Source: Flagellimonas lutaonensis
GTDB taxonomy: Bacteria > Bacteroidota > Bacteroidia > Flavobacteriales > Flavobacteriaceae
Reading direction: 5' to 3'
Assembly (NCBI RefSeq): GCF_000963865.1
Contig: NZ_CP011071.1
Span: 744,001-808,000, forward strand
Length of the DNA stretch: 64,000 nt
This document shows positions 48,485 through 57,874 of this stretch, one piece after another. Every line of letters starts with the position of its first letter. Positions within the stretch are counted from its first letter, which is position 1. A program made the translations under genes and the position numbers. The notes under the pieces were generated by a model, which saw nothing but the letters and a program-made list of their open reading frames with translations, was not told the origin of the DNA and searched no databases.

Positions 48485-51400
48485 ATGTTTCGGAATAAAT
48501 ATCTTTTTTGCCTATTGTCGGTCTTTGCAGTCATTGCCTGTAAACAAAAGACAGCGGAGGTAGTGGACGAAGAAAAAAAAGACCGGATTGTTGAAAAGAA
48601 ACAAATCTTCAAAAAATTGGAAGCCAATAGTACTGGCGTTAATTTTGAAAACAACATCACCGAAAACCTTGAAACCCTTGAAAATCTTTTCAATTTTGAC
48701 TATTTCTACAACGGTGCAGGCGTTGGTGTTGAAGATATCAACAACGATGGTCTTTTGGATATCTTTTTTTGTGGCAACCAAGTACCGAACAGATTGTACT
48801 TGAACAAGGGTAATTTACAATTTGAAGACATAACAGAAACGGCCGGCATCAACCAAGGAAAGATTTGGTCCAATGGAGTGGCCTTTGTCGACATTAATAA
48901 CGATGGGTGGATGGATATCTATGTCTCACAAGGTGGTCCCAATAATAGGCCAAATCGAAAGAACCTGCTATTTATCAATCAAAAAAACAATACTTTTCTA
49001 GAAAACGCAGATGAGTATGGACTAGCTGATATGGGTATCAGTACGCAATCGGCATTTTTCGACTATGACCGGGATGGTGACCTCGATTGCATCGTAATGA
49101 ACGAAAATGAGTATTATGGGGTTGACCCTATTAATCTGTATCGGATGGTCGAGGGTAACCTAGAGGCACAATATTTCAATTCTTCCCATTTCTATAGAAA
49201 CGACAACGGTCGTTTTGTCCATGTGACCAAAGAGGTCGGCATACAACGGCCTATTTTTGGATTGGGCCTTGCCATAAGTGACATAAACAACGATGGTTGG
49301 CTAGACTTTTACATTGCCAGTGATTACTACATTCCTGATGCCTTGTTCATCAACGAAAAGGGTGTTTTTGTCGATAAGATCAAAGAGTACACCAACCAGA
49401 TTTCCTTTTACGGAATGGGTATTGACATTGCCGATGTCAACAACGATTCCAAGCAAGATATTTTCGTGCTCGATATGGCTTCAAGCGACCATAAGCGCTC
49501 AAAGACACTAATGGCATCTATGAGCACCGACCGTTTTGATTACCTGGTAAATAAGGCCAACTTCCATTACCAATATATGTACAATTCATTTCAGCTAAAT
49601 ATTGGTAACAATAAGTTCAATAATATCGCCCAAATGACCAAAACGGCCAATACCGATTGGAGTTGGTCAGTGCTAATGACAGATTTTGATCTTGACCAAG
49701 ACAAGGATATTTATGTTACCAACGGATATAGGCGCTATGCCCTCGACAATGATGTTCAGAACAAGGTTTTTGAGGCCCGCATGAAATATGGTAAGAATGT
49801 ACCTCTGGAAATAAAAAAACAACTTTATTATGACATGCCCTCTGAAAAATTGCAGAACATCCTGTATGAAAACCAAGGTAATCTAAAATTTGTAGACCGT
49901 GCTTCAGAATGGGGTCTGGAGGATTTTACTTTTAGCAACGGGGCTGCACAGGCAGACCTTGACAATGATGGTGATTACGATTTAGTGGTCAACAACATCG
50001 ATGATAAAGCTCTGGTATATCAAAATGTTTCGGTCGAAAGAAACGAGGGCAACTACTTAAAGATAAAACTGAAGGGAGTAAATTCTGAGCCCTTTGCAAA
50101 GGTTTCCATCAAATATGGTGGTAAAGAACAGTACATTGAAAGTCGTAGGATCAAAGGCTACCGGTCATCACACGACAACTCAATCATTTTCGGGCTTGGA
50201 AACACAGAAAAAGTTGATACGCTGAAGGTTGAATGGAACAATGGCAGCGCCGAAATACGGTATGATATCCCTAAAAATTCCGTCATTACCTTAGACATTG
50301 TAAATGCGAAACCATTGAAGCCTGAGGCAGACAAAGTTATACCGTTCTTTAAGGAAAGTGCGGTGCTTGGCCAACCCATAGTTCACAAAGAAAATCCTTA
50401 CGATGATTTTGAAGAAGAAATTCTTTTGCCCTACAAACAATCAACACTTGGTCCATTTATGAGTAAGGGCGATTTTAATGGCGATGGCCTAGAAGATGTT
50501 TTTATCGGCGGCGCGTCAGGCCAAGCGGGCCAATTACTTAAAAACATAGGCAGTGGTTTTGTGGCCGTGGCTTCAAAAGCATTGGATGATGACAAGGGCC
50601 ATGAGGATATGGAGTCGGTATTCTTTGACTTCGACAATGATGGAGACCTAGATCTCTTCGTGGTAAGTGGCGGCAACGAATTCGATGAAAATTCCTCTTT
50701 CTTTACCGACCGGCTTTACATAAATGATGGCAAAGGCAACTTTACAAAGGCAAAGCAACCTGAGCTTGAAAAATATCCGAAAAATGGCAAAACAGTAACC
50801 CCCATAGATTTCGATAATGACGGAGACCTTGATTTGCTTGTTGGAAATCGAGTCATCCCAAGAAATTACCCGAAATTCCAACCCTCTACAATTTTCGAGA
50901 ACAAAAAAGGCCGCTTGGTCGATGTAACCGAAAAAGTTGCTCCTGAATTAGCCAATTTTGGCATTATCAATGACTTTGTGGCCACCGATTTCGATAATGA
51001 CGGGCAACAAGATTTTATTGCCGTGGGTGAATGGACAGGAATAGGCCTTTTCAAAAACCAAAATGGAAGCTTTCAGAACGTGGCAAAGGAAAAAGGCCTT
51101 GGCGAAGAGCGTGGCTGGTGGTTCTCCATTGCACAGACCGATGTGAACAATGATGGTCTCAAAGATTACGTGGTCGGCAATGTAGGCCTAAACATCAAAT
51201 TCAAGGCCAACAAGAAAAAACCGTTCAAGGTGTTTGCAGACGATTTTGATGGAAATGGCACAAATGATATTGTTCTGAGTAAAGAATATAATGGCGCATA
51301 CGTGCCCGTAAGAGGCCGTGAGTGTTCTTCACAACAAATGCCCTTTATCAAAGAAAAATTCGAAACCTACAACGAGTTTGCCAATGCAACCTTGGTAGAC

Positions 51401-51817
51401 ATTTATGGTGAAGACCTGTCGAACGCGTTTCAAAGTGAAGCCACAGAGTTTAATTCAATTGTTTTGGTGAACAGGGGTAGTGGCGATTTTGAAAAAATAC
51501 TACTGCCGGTTGAAGCGCAAATGTTCCCTATTCTTTCAATTGATATTTATGATTTGAACGGTGACGGTTTTGAAGATTGCGTAATTGCCGGCAACCTATA
51601 TGAAACAGAAGTCGAGACACCCCGTCTGGATGCGTTTTCAGGCTTGGCCCTGCTATCAAACCAAGAAAATGGCTATCAGGCGCTCACATATGAAGAAACA
51701 GGGCTTTACCTAGATGGCAACACAAAAGATGCCCTTTTTGTAGATTTGAACGGCACAAAGCATCTGTTGGTATCTAAAAACAATGATAGAGCGCAATCTT
51801 TTGTCTACCAACCCTAG
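48485..51817 (+). CDS. ASPIC/UnbV double-propeller (VCBS/FG-GAP) lipoprotein
   Basis: 1110 residues, lipobox VIAC (Cys19). It carries about 14 Ca-binding-type loops of the form D-x-N/D-x-D-G-x-x-D, such as DINNDGLLDI, DYDRDGDLDC, DFNGDGLEDV, DFDNDGDLDL and DLNGDGFEDC. They are arranged in two blocks (about 75-505 and 655-1030) that should each form an integrin-alpha-like beta-propeller. Between them at about 520-608 lies an ASPIC/UnbV domain (ending NGSAEIRYDIPKNSVITLD). Such proteins often sit near SusCD pairs in Flavobacteriaceae and are thought to bind surface ligands. No enzyme motif is visible. It is transcribed separately, after the lipoprotein B terminator. Confidence 0.92.
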   Translation: MFRNKYLFCLLSVFAVIACKQKTAEVVDEEKKDRIVEKKQIFKKLEANSTGVNFENNITENLETLENLFNFDYFYNGAGVGVEDINNDGLLDIFFCGNQVPNRLYLNKGNLQFEDITETAGINQGKIWSNGVAFVDINNDGWMDIYVSQGGPNNRPNRKNLLFINQKNNTFLENADEYGLADMGISTQSAFFDYDRDGDLDCIVMNENEYYGVDPINLYRMVEGNLEAQYFNSSHFYRNDNGRFVHVTKEVGIQRPIFGLGLAISDINNDGWLDFYIASDYYIPDALFINEKGVFVDKIKEYTNQISFYGMGIDIADVNNDSKQDIFVLDMASSDHKRSKTLMASMSTDRFDYLVNKANFHYQYMYNSFQLNIGNNKFNNIAQMTKTANTDWSWSVLMTDFDLDQDKDIYVTNGYRRYALDNDVQNKVFEARMKYGKNVPLEIKKQLYYDMPSEKLQNILYENQGNLKFVDRASEWGLEDFTFSNGAAQADLDNDGDYDLVVNNIDDKALVYQNVSVERNEGNYLKIKLKGVNSEPFAKVSIKYGGKEQYIESRRIKGYRSSHDNSIIFGLGNTEKVDTLKVEWNNGSAEIRYDIPKNSVITLDIVNAKPLKPEADKVIPFFKESAVLGQPIVHKENPYDDFEEEILLPYKQSTLGPFMSKGDFNGDGLEDVFIGGASGQAGQLLKNIGSGFVAVASKALDDDKGHEDMESVFFDFDNDGDLDLFVVSGGNEFDENSSFFTDRLYINDGKGNFTKAKQPELEKYPKNGKTVTPIDFDNDGDLDLLVGNRVIPRNYPKFQPSTIFENKKGRLVDVTEKVAPELANFGIINDFVATDFDNDGQQDFIAVGEWTGIGLFKNQNGSFQNVAKEKGLGEERGWWFSIAQTDVNNDGLKDYVVGNVGLNIKFKANKKKPFKVFADDFDGNGTNDIVLSKEYNGAYVPVRGRECSSQQMPFIKEKFETYNEFANATLVDIYGEDLSNAFQSEATEFNSIVLVNRGSGDFEKILLPVEAQMFPILSIDIYDLNGDGFEDCVIAGNLYETEVETPRLDAFSGLALLSNQENGYQALTYEETGLYLDGNTKDALFVDLNGTKHLLVSKNNDRAQSFVYQP

Positions 51818-51917
51818 ATTGAAGGTCGTCGGCCATATGGGTTTTTAAGCTAATTATAACACATAATTTCACGATTTATTTAGGCAAATGGCTATTTTCG
51901 TGAAAATTTAAATTCTT

Positions 51918-52667
51918 ATGAAAAAAACACATTTCCTGTTAGCACTACTATCTGTTTCAGCCCTTGTCGTAAATGGACAAACATCGGGACAAGTTGCCTC
52001 TTACACGGCAACAGGGGCAGATGGAGGCTTTACCGATGCCGCCTTGCAATACGTTACCGGTTCAATTTCTGGCGCAAAAGAAAAACTCTCCTATGAAAAT
52101 AGAAGTGATATACAAGGTAGCCCATATACCTCCAATGCTTTTCAGTACACAACTTTATTCTATGACGGTGAGCCGGTGCAAAATATTTATTACCGATACA
52201 ACGCCTACAACGAGGAAATAGAGATAAAGCAAAAAAACCTTGAAAACGAGCCTATCAGGGCTTTGGGAAAAGACAAGAAGATTTCAATCTTGGTAAATGG
52301 CCAACCTTTGAGTTTCAAGACATTTATTGACAAAAAGGGCAATACCTTAAATGGTTACCTGGTGACCTTGGTAGAAGGCGAAGAATATACGTTGTACAAA
52401 CGTATAAACGTTAAGTTTACAGAAGGTCAAAAAGCCCAAAACTCTTTTGTCAAAGCAATTCCCGCTAAATTTTCAAAGTTTACGGAATATTACGTCGAGG
52501 CTAAAGGCATAAACCGAATAGACGAGATACAGCTCAAGAATAAAAAGCTATTGAAGCTTCTGCCCCCTGACAAAAAAGAAAATTTGGCTGGATATTTAAA
52601 GCAAAACAATCTTAATATTAAAGAAGAGCAAGATCTTAGACAGGTGTTTATGTACTTGAATAGCTAA
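51918..52667 (+). CDS. Secreted protein of unknown function, distant paralogue of the 40263 gene
   Basis: 249 residues with a Sec signal peptide (1-20, ending VVNGQ). It shares the central motif YNAYNEEIEIKQ, the strand KKGNTLNGYLVTLVEGEEY, the helix FTEGQKAQNSFVKAIPAKF and a C-terminal two-helix end with the protein at 40263-41027. It contains no lipobox and no membrane helix, so it is probably periplasmic or secreted. It closes the SusCD/ASPIC locus and has its own terminator. Function unknown. Confidence 0.85.
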   Translation: MKKTHFLLALLSVSALVVNGQTSGQVASYTATGADGGFTDAALQYVTGSISGAKEKLSYENRSDIQGSPYTSNAFQYTTLFYDGEPVQNIYYRYNAYNEEIEIKQKNLENEPIRALGKDKKISILVNGQPLSFKTFIDKKGNTLNGYLVTLVEGEEYTLYKRINVKFTEGQKAQNSFVKAIPAKFSKFTEYYVEAKGINRIDEIQLKNKKLLKLLPPDKKENLAGYLKQNNLNIKEEQDLRQVFMYLNS

Positions 52668-52687
52668 ATTTTGCTTAATAACATTCT

Positions 52688-52717
52688 AAAAACCCACTTC
52701 TTCAAGTGGGTTTTTTT
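52688..52717 (+). terminator. Intrinsic terminator after the 51918 gene
   Basis: The stem ACCCACTT/AAGTGGGT (52692-52699 with 52704-52711) with a four-base loop is followed by a T run. Confidence 0.9.
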
Positions 52718-52731
52718 GTAATTTGATTACA

Positions 52732-53469
52732 ATGGTAAATTCTGAACAGATATATGGTATACATGCCGTAATGGAAGCCATAAAGGCCGACGAACCCATC
52801 AACAAGGTCTACCTGCAGAAAGGCCTGAAAGGTGGCCTGTTCAAGAGCCTTGAAACCTTGGCTCGAAAAAAACGGTTGATGGTCTCGTATGTGCCCATCG
52901 AAAGGCTCAACAAACTCACTAAAAACAACCATCAGGGTGCCGTGGCCCTGATATCACCCGTTGCCTTCCAAAATTTTGAAGATACTGTTGAAAAAATCCT
53001 GCAAAAACAAGAACTGCCATTCTTTCTTCTCTTGGATGGTATTTCCGATGTTCGAAACTTCGGGGCCATCATCAGAACCGCCGAATGTTGTGGAGTAGAC
53101 GCCATTGTGGTGCCCAAAAACAACTCTGCCCCTATTAATGCCGATGCGGTAAAGACCTCAGCCGGCGCCGCCTTCAAAATTCCGATCACCAAGGTCGACC
53201 ATTTAAAAGATGCCATATTCTACCTGCAATCATCCGGAGTGGAAATCGTTGCTGCCACCGAAAAGGCTGATACCTTTGTCTACGATGTTCCACTGAATAG
53301 GGCCTGTGCGGTCATTATGGGTTCAGAGGGTAGCGGAATATCACCCTCGCTGTTGAAGTTGGCGGATCACACTGCCAAATTGCCCATGTTGGGCGAAATA
53401 GAGTCGCTGAATGTATCGGTGGCCTGTGGGGTGTTTCTTTATGAGGTTGTGCGGCAGCGAAAGGGCTAG
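52732..53469 (+). CDS. rlmB: 23S rRNA (guanosine-2251-2'-O)-methyltransferase
   Basis: 245 residues from ATG 52732; a TTG three codons earlier is less likely. SpoU/TrmH family: N-terminal L30e-like substrate-binding domain (about 1-75, YGIHAVMEAIKADEPINKVY), then the knotted SAM domain with motif 1 DGISDVRNFGAIIRTAECCG, motif 2 MGSEGSGIS and motif 3 LNVSVACGVFLYE. It methylates G2251 in the P loop of 23S rRNA by family inference. It overlaps the stop of the convergent rhomboid gene by four bases. Confidence 0.95.
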   Translation: MVNSEQIYGIHAVMEAIKADEPINKVYLQKGLKGGLFKSLETLARKKRLMVSYVPIERLNKLTKNNHQGAVALISPVAFQNFEDTVEKILQKQELPFFLLLDGISDVRNFGAIIRTAECCGVDAIVVPKNNSAPINADAVKTSAGAAFKIPITKVDHLKDAIFYLQSSGVEIVAATEKADTFVYDVPLNRACAVIMGSEGSGISPSLLKLADHTAKLPMLGEIESLNVSVACGVFLYEVVRQRKG

Positions 53470-54188
53470 TCGTCCCTCTTTTTATACTGATAGTTGATTT
53501 TTGCCCCATCCCCTTCTACATCGGGTTTTCTTTCTATGAAATTTCCGTGTTCATCAAAATGCTTCATAAACTCATCTTCCTCCTCGTTATAATCTTCACG
53601 CTCCCATACATACCTCTTTTCAACGGGAACCTTTGTTCTTACCACCAAGGCCAAGAACAGCCCTGTTAAAAATCCTGAAAGATGTCCTTCCCAAGAAATT
53701 CCATCCTTTATCGAAAAAATATACCAAAGCATTCCTCCATAAATAAAGACAACCGTCAAAGACAGGGCAATCAATCGGTAATACTTGGCAAAGATTCCTT
53801 TAAAAAAAATAAAGCTTGCCAGTACGTAGATGATTCCGCTTGCCCCAATATGGTATGATGGCCGTCCGATGAGCCAAGTGAGCAACCCTGAAAGCAGCCC
53901 CCCGACCAACAATACCCAAACTGCCTCTCTCCTATAAAAATAGAACAGAAACGCCGTCAGCAATATCAGGGGCAACGTATTGTTGTATAGATGTTCTACC
54001 GAGCCATGGATGAACGGACTTAAAAGAACGCCCCGCAACCCCTTTAAGGTTCTCGGATATACCCCGTAATCGTTAAAATTGACCCCAAACCGAACCTCGA
54101 ACCAGAACACCGACCAAATGGCCAGGGCCGCCAGAAGGGGTGCCAACAACACGGCATTTGAAAACTTAAATTGACTTGGTGTGGCCAT
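53466..54188 (-). CDS. Rhomboid-family intramembrane serine protease
   Basis: 240 residues from ATG 54188, with six membrane helices. The catalytic dyad is visible: Ser in HIGASGIIYVLASF (GxSG in TM4) and His in WEGHLSGFLTGLF (TM6). The HGSVEHLYNNTLPL segment carries the oxyanion-side His/Asn. The C-terminal 50 residues are a soluble, highly charged tail (VEKRYVWEREDYNEEEDEFM). It cleaves membrane-anchored substrates within the inner membrane; the substrates are not predictable. Divergent from rarA, 80 bases away. Confidence 0.93.
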   Translation of the reverse strand: MATPSQFKFSNAVLLAPLLAALAIWSVFWFEVRFGVNFNDYGVYPRTLKGLRGVLLSPFIHGSVEHLYNNTLPLILLTAFLFYFYRREAVWVLLVGGLLSGLLTWLIGRPSYHIGASGIIYVLASFIFFKGIFAKYYRLIALSLTVVFIYGGMLWYIFSIKDGISWEGHLSGFLTGLFLALVVRTKVPVEKRYVWEREDYNEEEDEFMKHFDEHGNFIERKPDVEGDGAKINYQYKKRDD

Positions 54189-54268
54189 ATGCTTGTTACC
54201 TTGCAATTTAGTATCCAAAATTTTAAAATGGCACAAATTGTCAGGCCCTTTTGTCCTATTTTTATGCA

Positions 54269-55546
54269 ATGAGTGAACCTTTGGCAGAAAGAATCAGACC
54301 GAAAACACTGGATGAATACATTAGCCAACAGCATTTGGTAGGCCCCACGGGGGCCCTATACAACCAAATAAAAAAAGGCATGGTGCCTTCTTTGATATTT
54401 TGGGGGCCGCCCGGTACGGGCAAGACTACTTTGGCCCAAATAATCGCAAATGAAAGTGGCCGTCCCTTCTATACCTTGAGTGCCATTAGCAGCGGAGTCA
54501 AAGAGGTGCGCGAGGTTATTGCCAAAGCGAAACAGAGCGACGGACTGTTCACTTCAAAAAACCCCATTTTATTCATCGATGAAATACACCGGTTCAGCAA
54601 ATCACAACAAGACTCGCTTTTGGGGGCTGTTGAAAAAGGATGGGTAACGCTTATTGGCGCAACGACCGAAAATCCGAGTTTTGAAGTGATTCCCGCCCTG
54701 TTGTCACGATGTCAGGTATACATACTCAATGCCTTCGGAAAAGAAGATCTAGAAGCCCTATTGCTGCGTGCCATAAGAGAAGATGCACTGTTAAAAGCAA
54801 AAAAAATAACCCTTAACGAAACCGAGGCCCTACTGCGCCTTTCTGGAGGAGATGGTAGAAAGCTGCTGAACATCTTCGAACTCATTGTAAACTCTGAGGA
54901 AAGTGATCAAGTGATCATCACCAATACACTTGTACAGCAGAAAGTCCAGAAAAATACGGTGCTGTATGACAAGGCCGGGGGACAACATTATGATATCATA
55001 TCGGCATTCATCAAGTCGATCAGGGGCAGCGACCCAAATGCCGCCGTATATTGGCTGGCCCGCATGATCGAGGGGGGCGAAGATGTAAAGTTCATTGCCC
55101 GTAGAATGGTCATTTTAGCCTCGGAAGATATCGGAAATGCGAACCCAACGGCCCTGGTACTGGCCAATGCCACTTTTCAAAGCGTCAATATTATCGGGTA
55201 TCCAGAGGCGCGGATCATTTTGAGCCAGTGTGCCACCTATCTGGCCAGTTCACCAAAAAGCAACGCCAGCTACCTGGCCATTGGCAATGCGCAGCAAAAA
55301 GTACGTGAAACAGGTGACCTGCCCGTGCCCTTGCACATAAGAAACGCCCCCACCAAATTAATGAAAGACTTGGGCTATGGCAAAGAATATGCCTATGCCC
55401 ATGACTATGAGGATAATTTTGTTCAATCAGAATTCTTACCCGAAGAACTATCAGGAACAACATTTTATAAACCCGGAAACAATCCTAGAGAAAACGCCTT
55501 TAGGGAATTTTTAAAAAAGCACTGGAAAGACAAGTACGATTTCTAA
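54269..55546 (+). CDS. rarA: Replication-associated recombination protein A (RarA/MgsA, AAA+ ATPase)
   Basis: 425 residues from ATG 54269 (the next ATG upstream is six codons earlier). Walker A GPPGTGKTTLAQI, Walker B ILFIDEIHRF, sensor 1 GATTENPSFE, and the C-terminal MgsA tetramerisation domain with YWLARMIEGGEDVKFIARRM and LASEDIGNANP. It acts at stalled forks. It converges with the following minus-strand gene, their stops overlapping by four bases. Confidence 0.97.
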   Translation: MSEPLAERIRPKTLDEYISQQHLVGPTGALYNQIKKGMVPSLIFWGPPGTGKTTLAQIIANESGRPFYTLSAISSGVKEVREVIAKAKQSDGLFTSKNPILFIDEIHRFSKSQQDSLLGAVEKGWVTLIGATTENPSFEVIPALLSRCQVYILNAFGKEDLEALLLRAIREDALLKAKKITLNETEALLRLSGGDGRKLLNIFELIVNSEESDQVIITNTLVQQKVQKNTVLYDKAGGQHYDIISAFIKSIRGSDPNAAVYWLARMIEGGEDVKFIARRMVILASEDIGNANPTALVLANATFQSVNIIGYPEARIILSQCATYLASSPKSNASYLAIGNAQQKVRETGDLPVPLHIRNAPTKLMKDLGYGKEYAYAHDYEDNFVQSEFLPEELSGTTFYKPGNNPRENAFREFLKKHWKDKYDF

Positions 55547-56409
55547 AATTTAATGTTCAACTCTTTCATCACATCTTGGTCATCGTCTTCATACTGCAAG
55601 AACCACTTGCCATCTTTTTTGAATACAATGCCGTTTTTGTCGTCATCGACCACCAAATAAACATCTGGCACCGATGTTTTTTGAAGTTTATAGCGAACCT
55701 TAGGGGTGGTATCAACCAATTGATATCCCTTTTCAATCGGCTGGGCATATAGAATATCTGCTTTTGAGGCGCTTTTGCCGGTATTTGATCCGGCCGTATC
55801 TTTTTTTACCATCGTTGAGGCCACTGGTTCTTTAGACTTGTATAGCTGCTCTTCTATGGTCGACTTTTGCTCGACAACCTGAGAAGATTTGTTCTCAAGG
55901 TCTTTGGCTGCTTCTTTCTCCAAACTTTTTACATCATTGTCAAAGTTAAGTGTTACCGCATCGGTACCTTCCTTTTTCTCTTTTGGTACATAATTGTGCG
56001 TCATTCCCTTTAAAGAAGCAAAAGCACCTCTGATGGCCTCCTCATAAGAAGCCCGGTATTCTTTTAGCTTGCTACGGCCCTGAGCCGTTTGAAATATGAG
56101 ATTGTTCTCACAGTCTTCAAAAGCAAGGGTGGTTCGTGTAACAAAAAGGTTTGAATCATCCCAAAGCCGTACCCAAAGGCCCAGACATCTGTCGCGGTTC
56201 AAGTCATCGGGGAAATCGCCCTCATACACCACATTGAACCCCTGTTGGTCAAAGAGATACTTGACCAAGGTGCTAGTGGCATGCTGGTTCTCGTTTTTAA
56301 AGGCCGCAAATTTTTTGGGTACGACTATGTATTTGTAGTCACTGAACTGGGCAAAAGCCATTGCGCCACCCATTAAAAAAACCATTAAAACCAATGCAAT
56401 GTTCCTCAT
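55543..56409 (-). CDS. Exported conserved hypothetical protein
   Basis: 288 residues from ATG 56409. The signal peptide (1-20, ending MAFAQ) precedes a conserved N-terminal domain (about 22-135: DYKYIVVPKKFAAFKNEN, LVKYLFDQQGFNVVYEGD). Then comes a charged, probably unstructured linker (about 140-215) and a small C-terminal beta domain (about 225-288). This is the last gene of the operon with the DUF5723 protein (13 bases away) and a small lipoprotein, so it may act with them at the outer membrane. Function unknown. Confidence 0.8.
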   Translation of the reverse strand: MRNIALVLMVFLMGGAMAFAQFSDYKYIVVPKKFAAFKNENQHATSTLVKYLFDQQGFNVVYEGDFPDDLNRDRCLGLWVRLWDDSNLFVTRTTLAFEDCENNLIFQTAQGRSKLKEYRASYEEAIRGAFASLKGMTHNYVPKEKKEGTDAVTLNFDNDVKSLEKEAAKDLENKSSQVVEQKSTIEEQLYKSKEPVASTMVKKDTAGSNTGKSASKADILYAQPIEKGYQLVDTTPKVRYKLQKTSVPDVYLVVDDDKNGIVFKKDGKWFLQYEDDDQDVMKELNIKF

Positions 56410-56422
56410 GTTGAAACGATAA

Positions 56423-57874
56423 TCAATTATCGTTCCAAGATATGATATTAAATCCGAATTGAAAAGATGCGTAGTGGCTGTCGGCCACATTTCGGTAGCC
56501 CAACAAATTATCGGCCAATATGTAAAAATTTACCGGCCCGGCCTGCAGATTAAGCCCCAAGCCAATATTGGAAAAAGAATACTTGTCAACCGTATAGGTC
56601 GTTTTCAGGGCCAGCACATTGCCCAGCCTTCTTTGATAGAAGGCCGTTAAGGCCGCCTGTGGACCCTTGGGGCGATTGATAACAAACAAATGGCCACCGA
56701 CACTGTTCACATAATCAAAAAAATCTCTTGCGTTTACGGCATCATACCCGCAATAACATGGCGCCCCGCCCGAATTGCCTTCTCCAAAATTATAGCGTAT
56801 CGAGGCATTCAGCTTTATTGGTCGTAAGGAAACAAAACTGTTTTGGTCCGTGCCAAAGGGTACCAGGCGCTCTAAGTCGTCGACCAGTTCTTGCCAAAGG
56901 TCATTGTTGCCCTGAAAAAGGTCTTCGGGCAAAATGATCTCAATACCCTCATTGGTTGCAGCCCCGTTAAGGGTATAGTTCTCAAGTCCGTTGCTATGGT
57001 ATATAAAGCCCACGTCCAATATGCTTCCGGTCAAGAAAGTATTTTCGTTCAGCTGATAGGTAAATCCAAAATCGGCACCCAAGCCAAGGTTGCCGCCAAA
57101 AAAAGAGCGCCCCAGCAACCATTTCTGTAAATCTTTTTGTGTAGTGTTGTTGTCTTCATCCAGTATATCTATCAGTTCTTTAAAGCCCGATGTCTGCAAT
57201 TCAAGTTCTGCCACCAAGGTGTTCTCCAAAATATTATCATCGCCGGGAGTGGTAACAAAGTAGCCAGAATTCCTTTTTGATTTAAACTCAAACACACTTG
57301 AATAAATCTTGGCACGCACCCCGAGGTTCAGTTTGTCGCTCATCTTGCGGTTTACCCCAAAGTGAAAAACGTTCACCGCCTCGCCCTGTAATGTCAGATG
57401 CCCTAGGTCAAACCGTCTGTTCAAATTATTGGCATTTCCCTCAAAGGCCAAAATCGCCAGATCTTTTGGCCAAAAAACGCTGGTAAAACCCTCGCCGTAC
57501 ATTCCAAAAGAGTAATAGTCGTCAGGTCTGTTCGCGCTTCTGAACCCCCCATAAAAAACCTCTATCTGTCCACTACCACTAAACTCGTCCCTTGGGCTCA
57601 TGCTATATAGCGCCCTGTCGCGCACTTTCGTGGTGAAATCAATTCCGTCGTTGGCAAAAAGGTCGTTCACTGTTATACCGCTGCTACCGGCCTGAAAACC
57701 GATACCTGACAACACCGGTATGCCCACATGCCACTTGTAAGGAGTCTTGACACCTGGGTTCAACATCAATGATTGGGGAATTTCATAAAAGTCGTAGAGC
57801 AGTTGTTTGTTCTGCGCCGAGAGAAAAGCAGTGCCAAGAAGGCAGACCAAGATCAACAGTTTCCATTTCTTCAT
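56423..57874 (-). CDS. DUF5723-family outer-membrane barrel protein
   Basis: 483 residues, signal peptide 1-20 (FLSAQ). The start of the mature protein, LYDFYEIPQSLMLNPGVKTP, and the repeated amphipathic strands to an aromatic C-terminus are as I recall them for DUF5723 family proteins, which are related in look to the PorP/SprF beta-barrels. A cysteine pair in PCYCGYDAVNARDF is notable. Overlaps the preceding lipoprotein gene by four bases (ATGA), so they are coupled. Confidence 0.85.
   Translation of the reverse strand: MKKWKLLILVCLLGTAFLSAQNKQLLYDFYEIPQSLMLNPGVKTPYKWHVGIPVLSGIGFQAGSSGITVNDLFANDGIDFTTKVRDRALYSMSPRDEFSGSGQIEVFYGGFRSANRPDDYYSFGMYGEGFTSVFWPKDLAILAFEGNANNLNRRFDLGHLTLQGEAVNVFHFGVNRKMSDKLNLGVRAKIYSSVFEFKSKRNSGYFVTTPGDDNILENTLVAELELQTSGFKELIDILDEDNNTTQKDLQKWLLGRSFFGGNLGLGADFGFTYQLNENTFLTGSILDVGFIYHSNGLENYTLNGAATNEGIEIILPEDLFQGNNDLWQELVDDLERLVPFGTDQNSFVSLRPIKLNASIRYNFGEGNSGGAPCYCGYDAVNARDFFDYVNSVGGHLFVINRPKGPQAALTAFYQRRLGNVLALKTTYTVDKYSFSNIGLGLNLQAGPVNFYILADNLLGYRNVADSHYASFQFGFNIISWNDN

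Noticed and set aside
41313-52667. Calling the SusCD island a polysaccharide utilisation locus
   Set aside because: No glycoside hydrolase, polysaccharide lyase, esterase, sulfatase or hybrid regulator is in or next to it; the GH-like lipoprotein at 13947 is more than 25 kb away.
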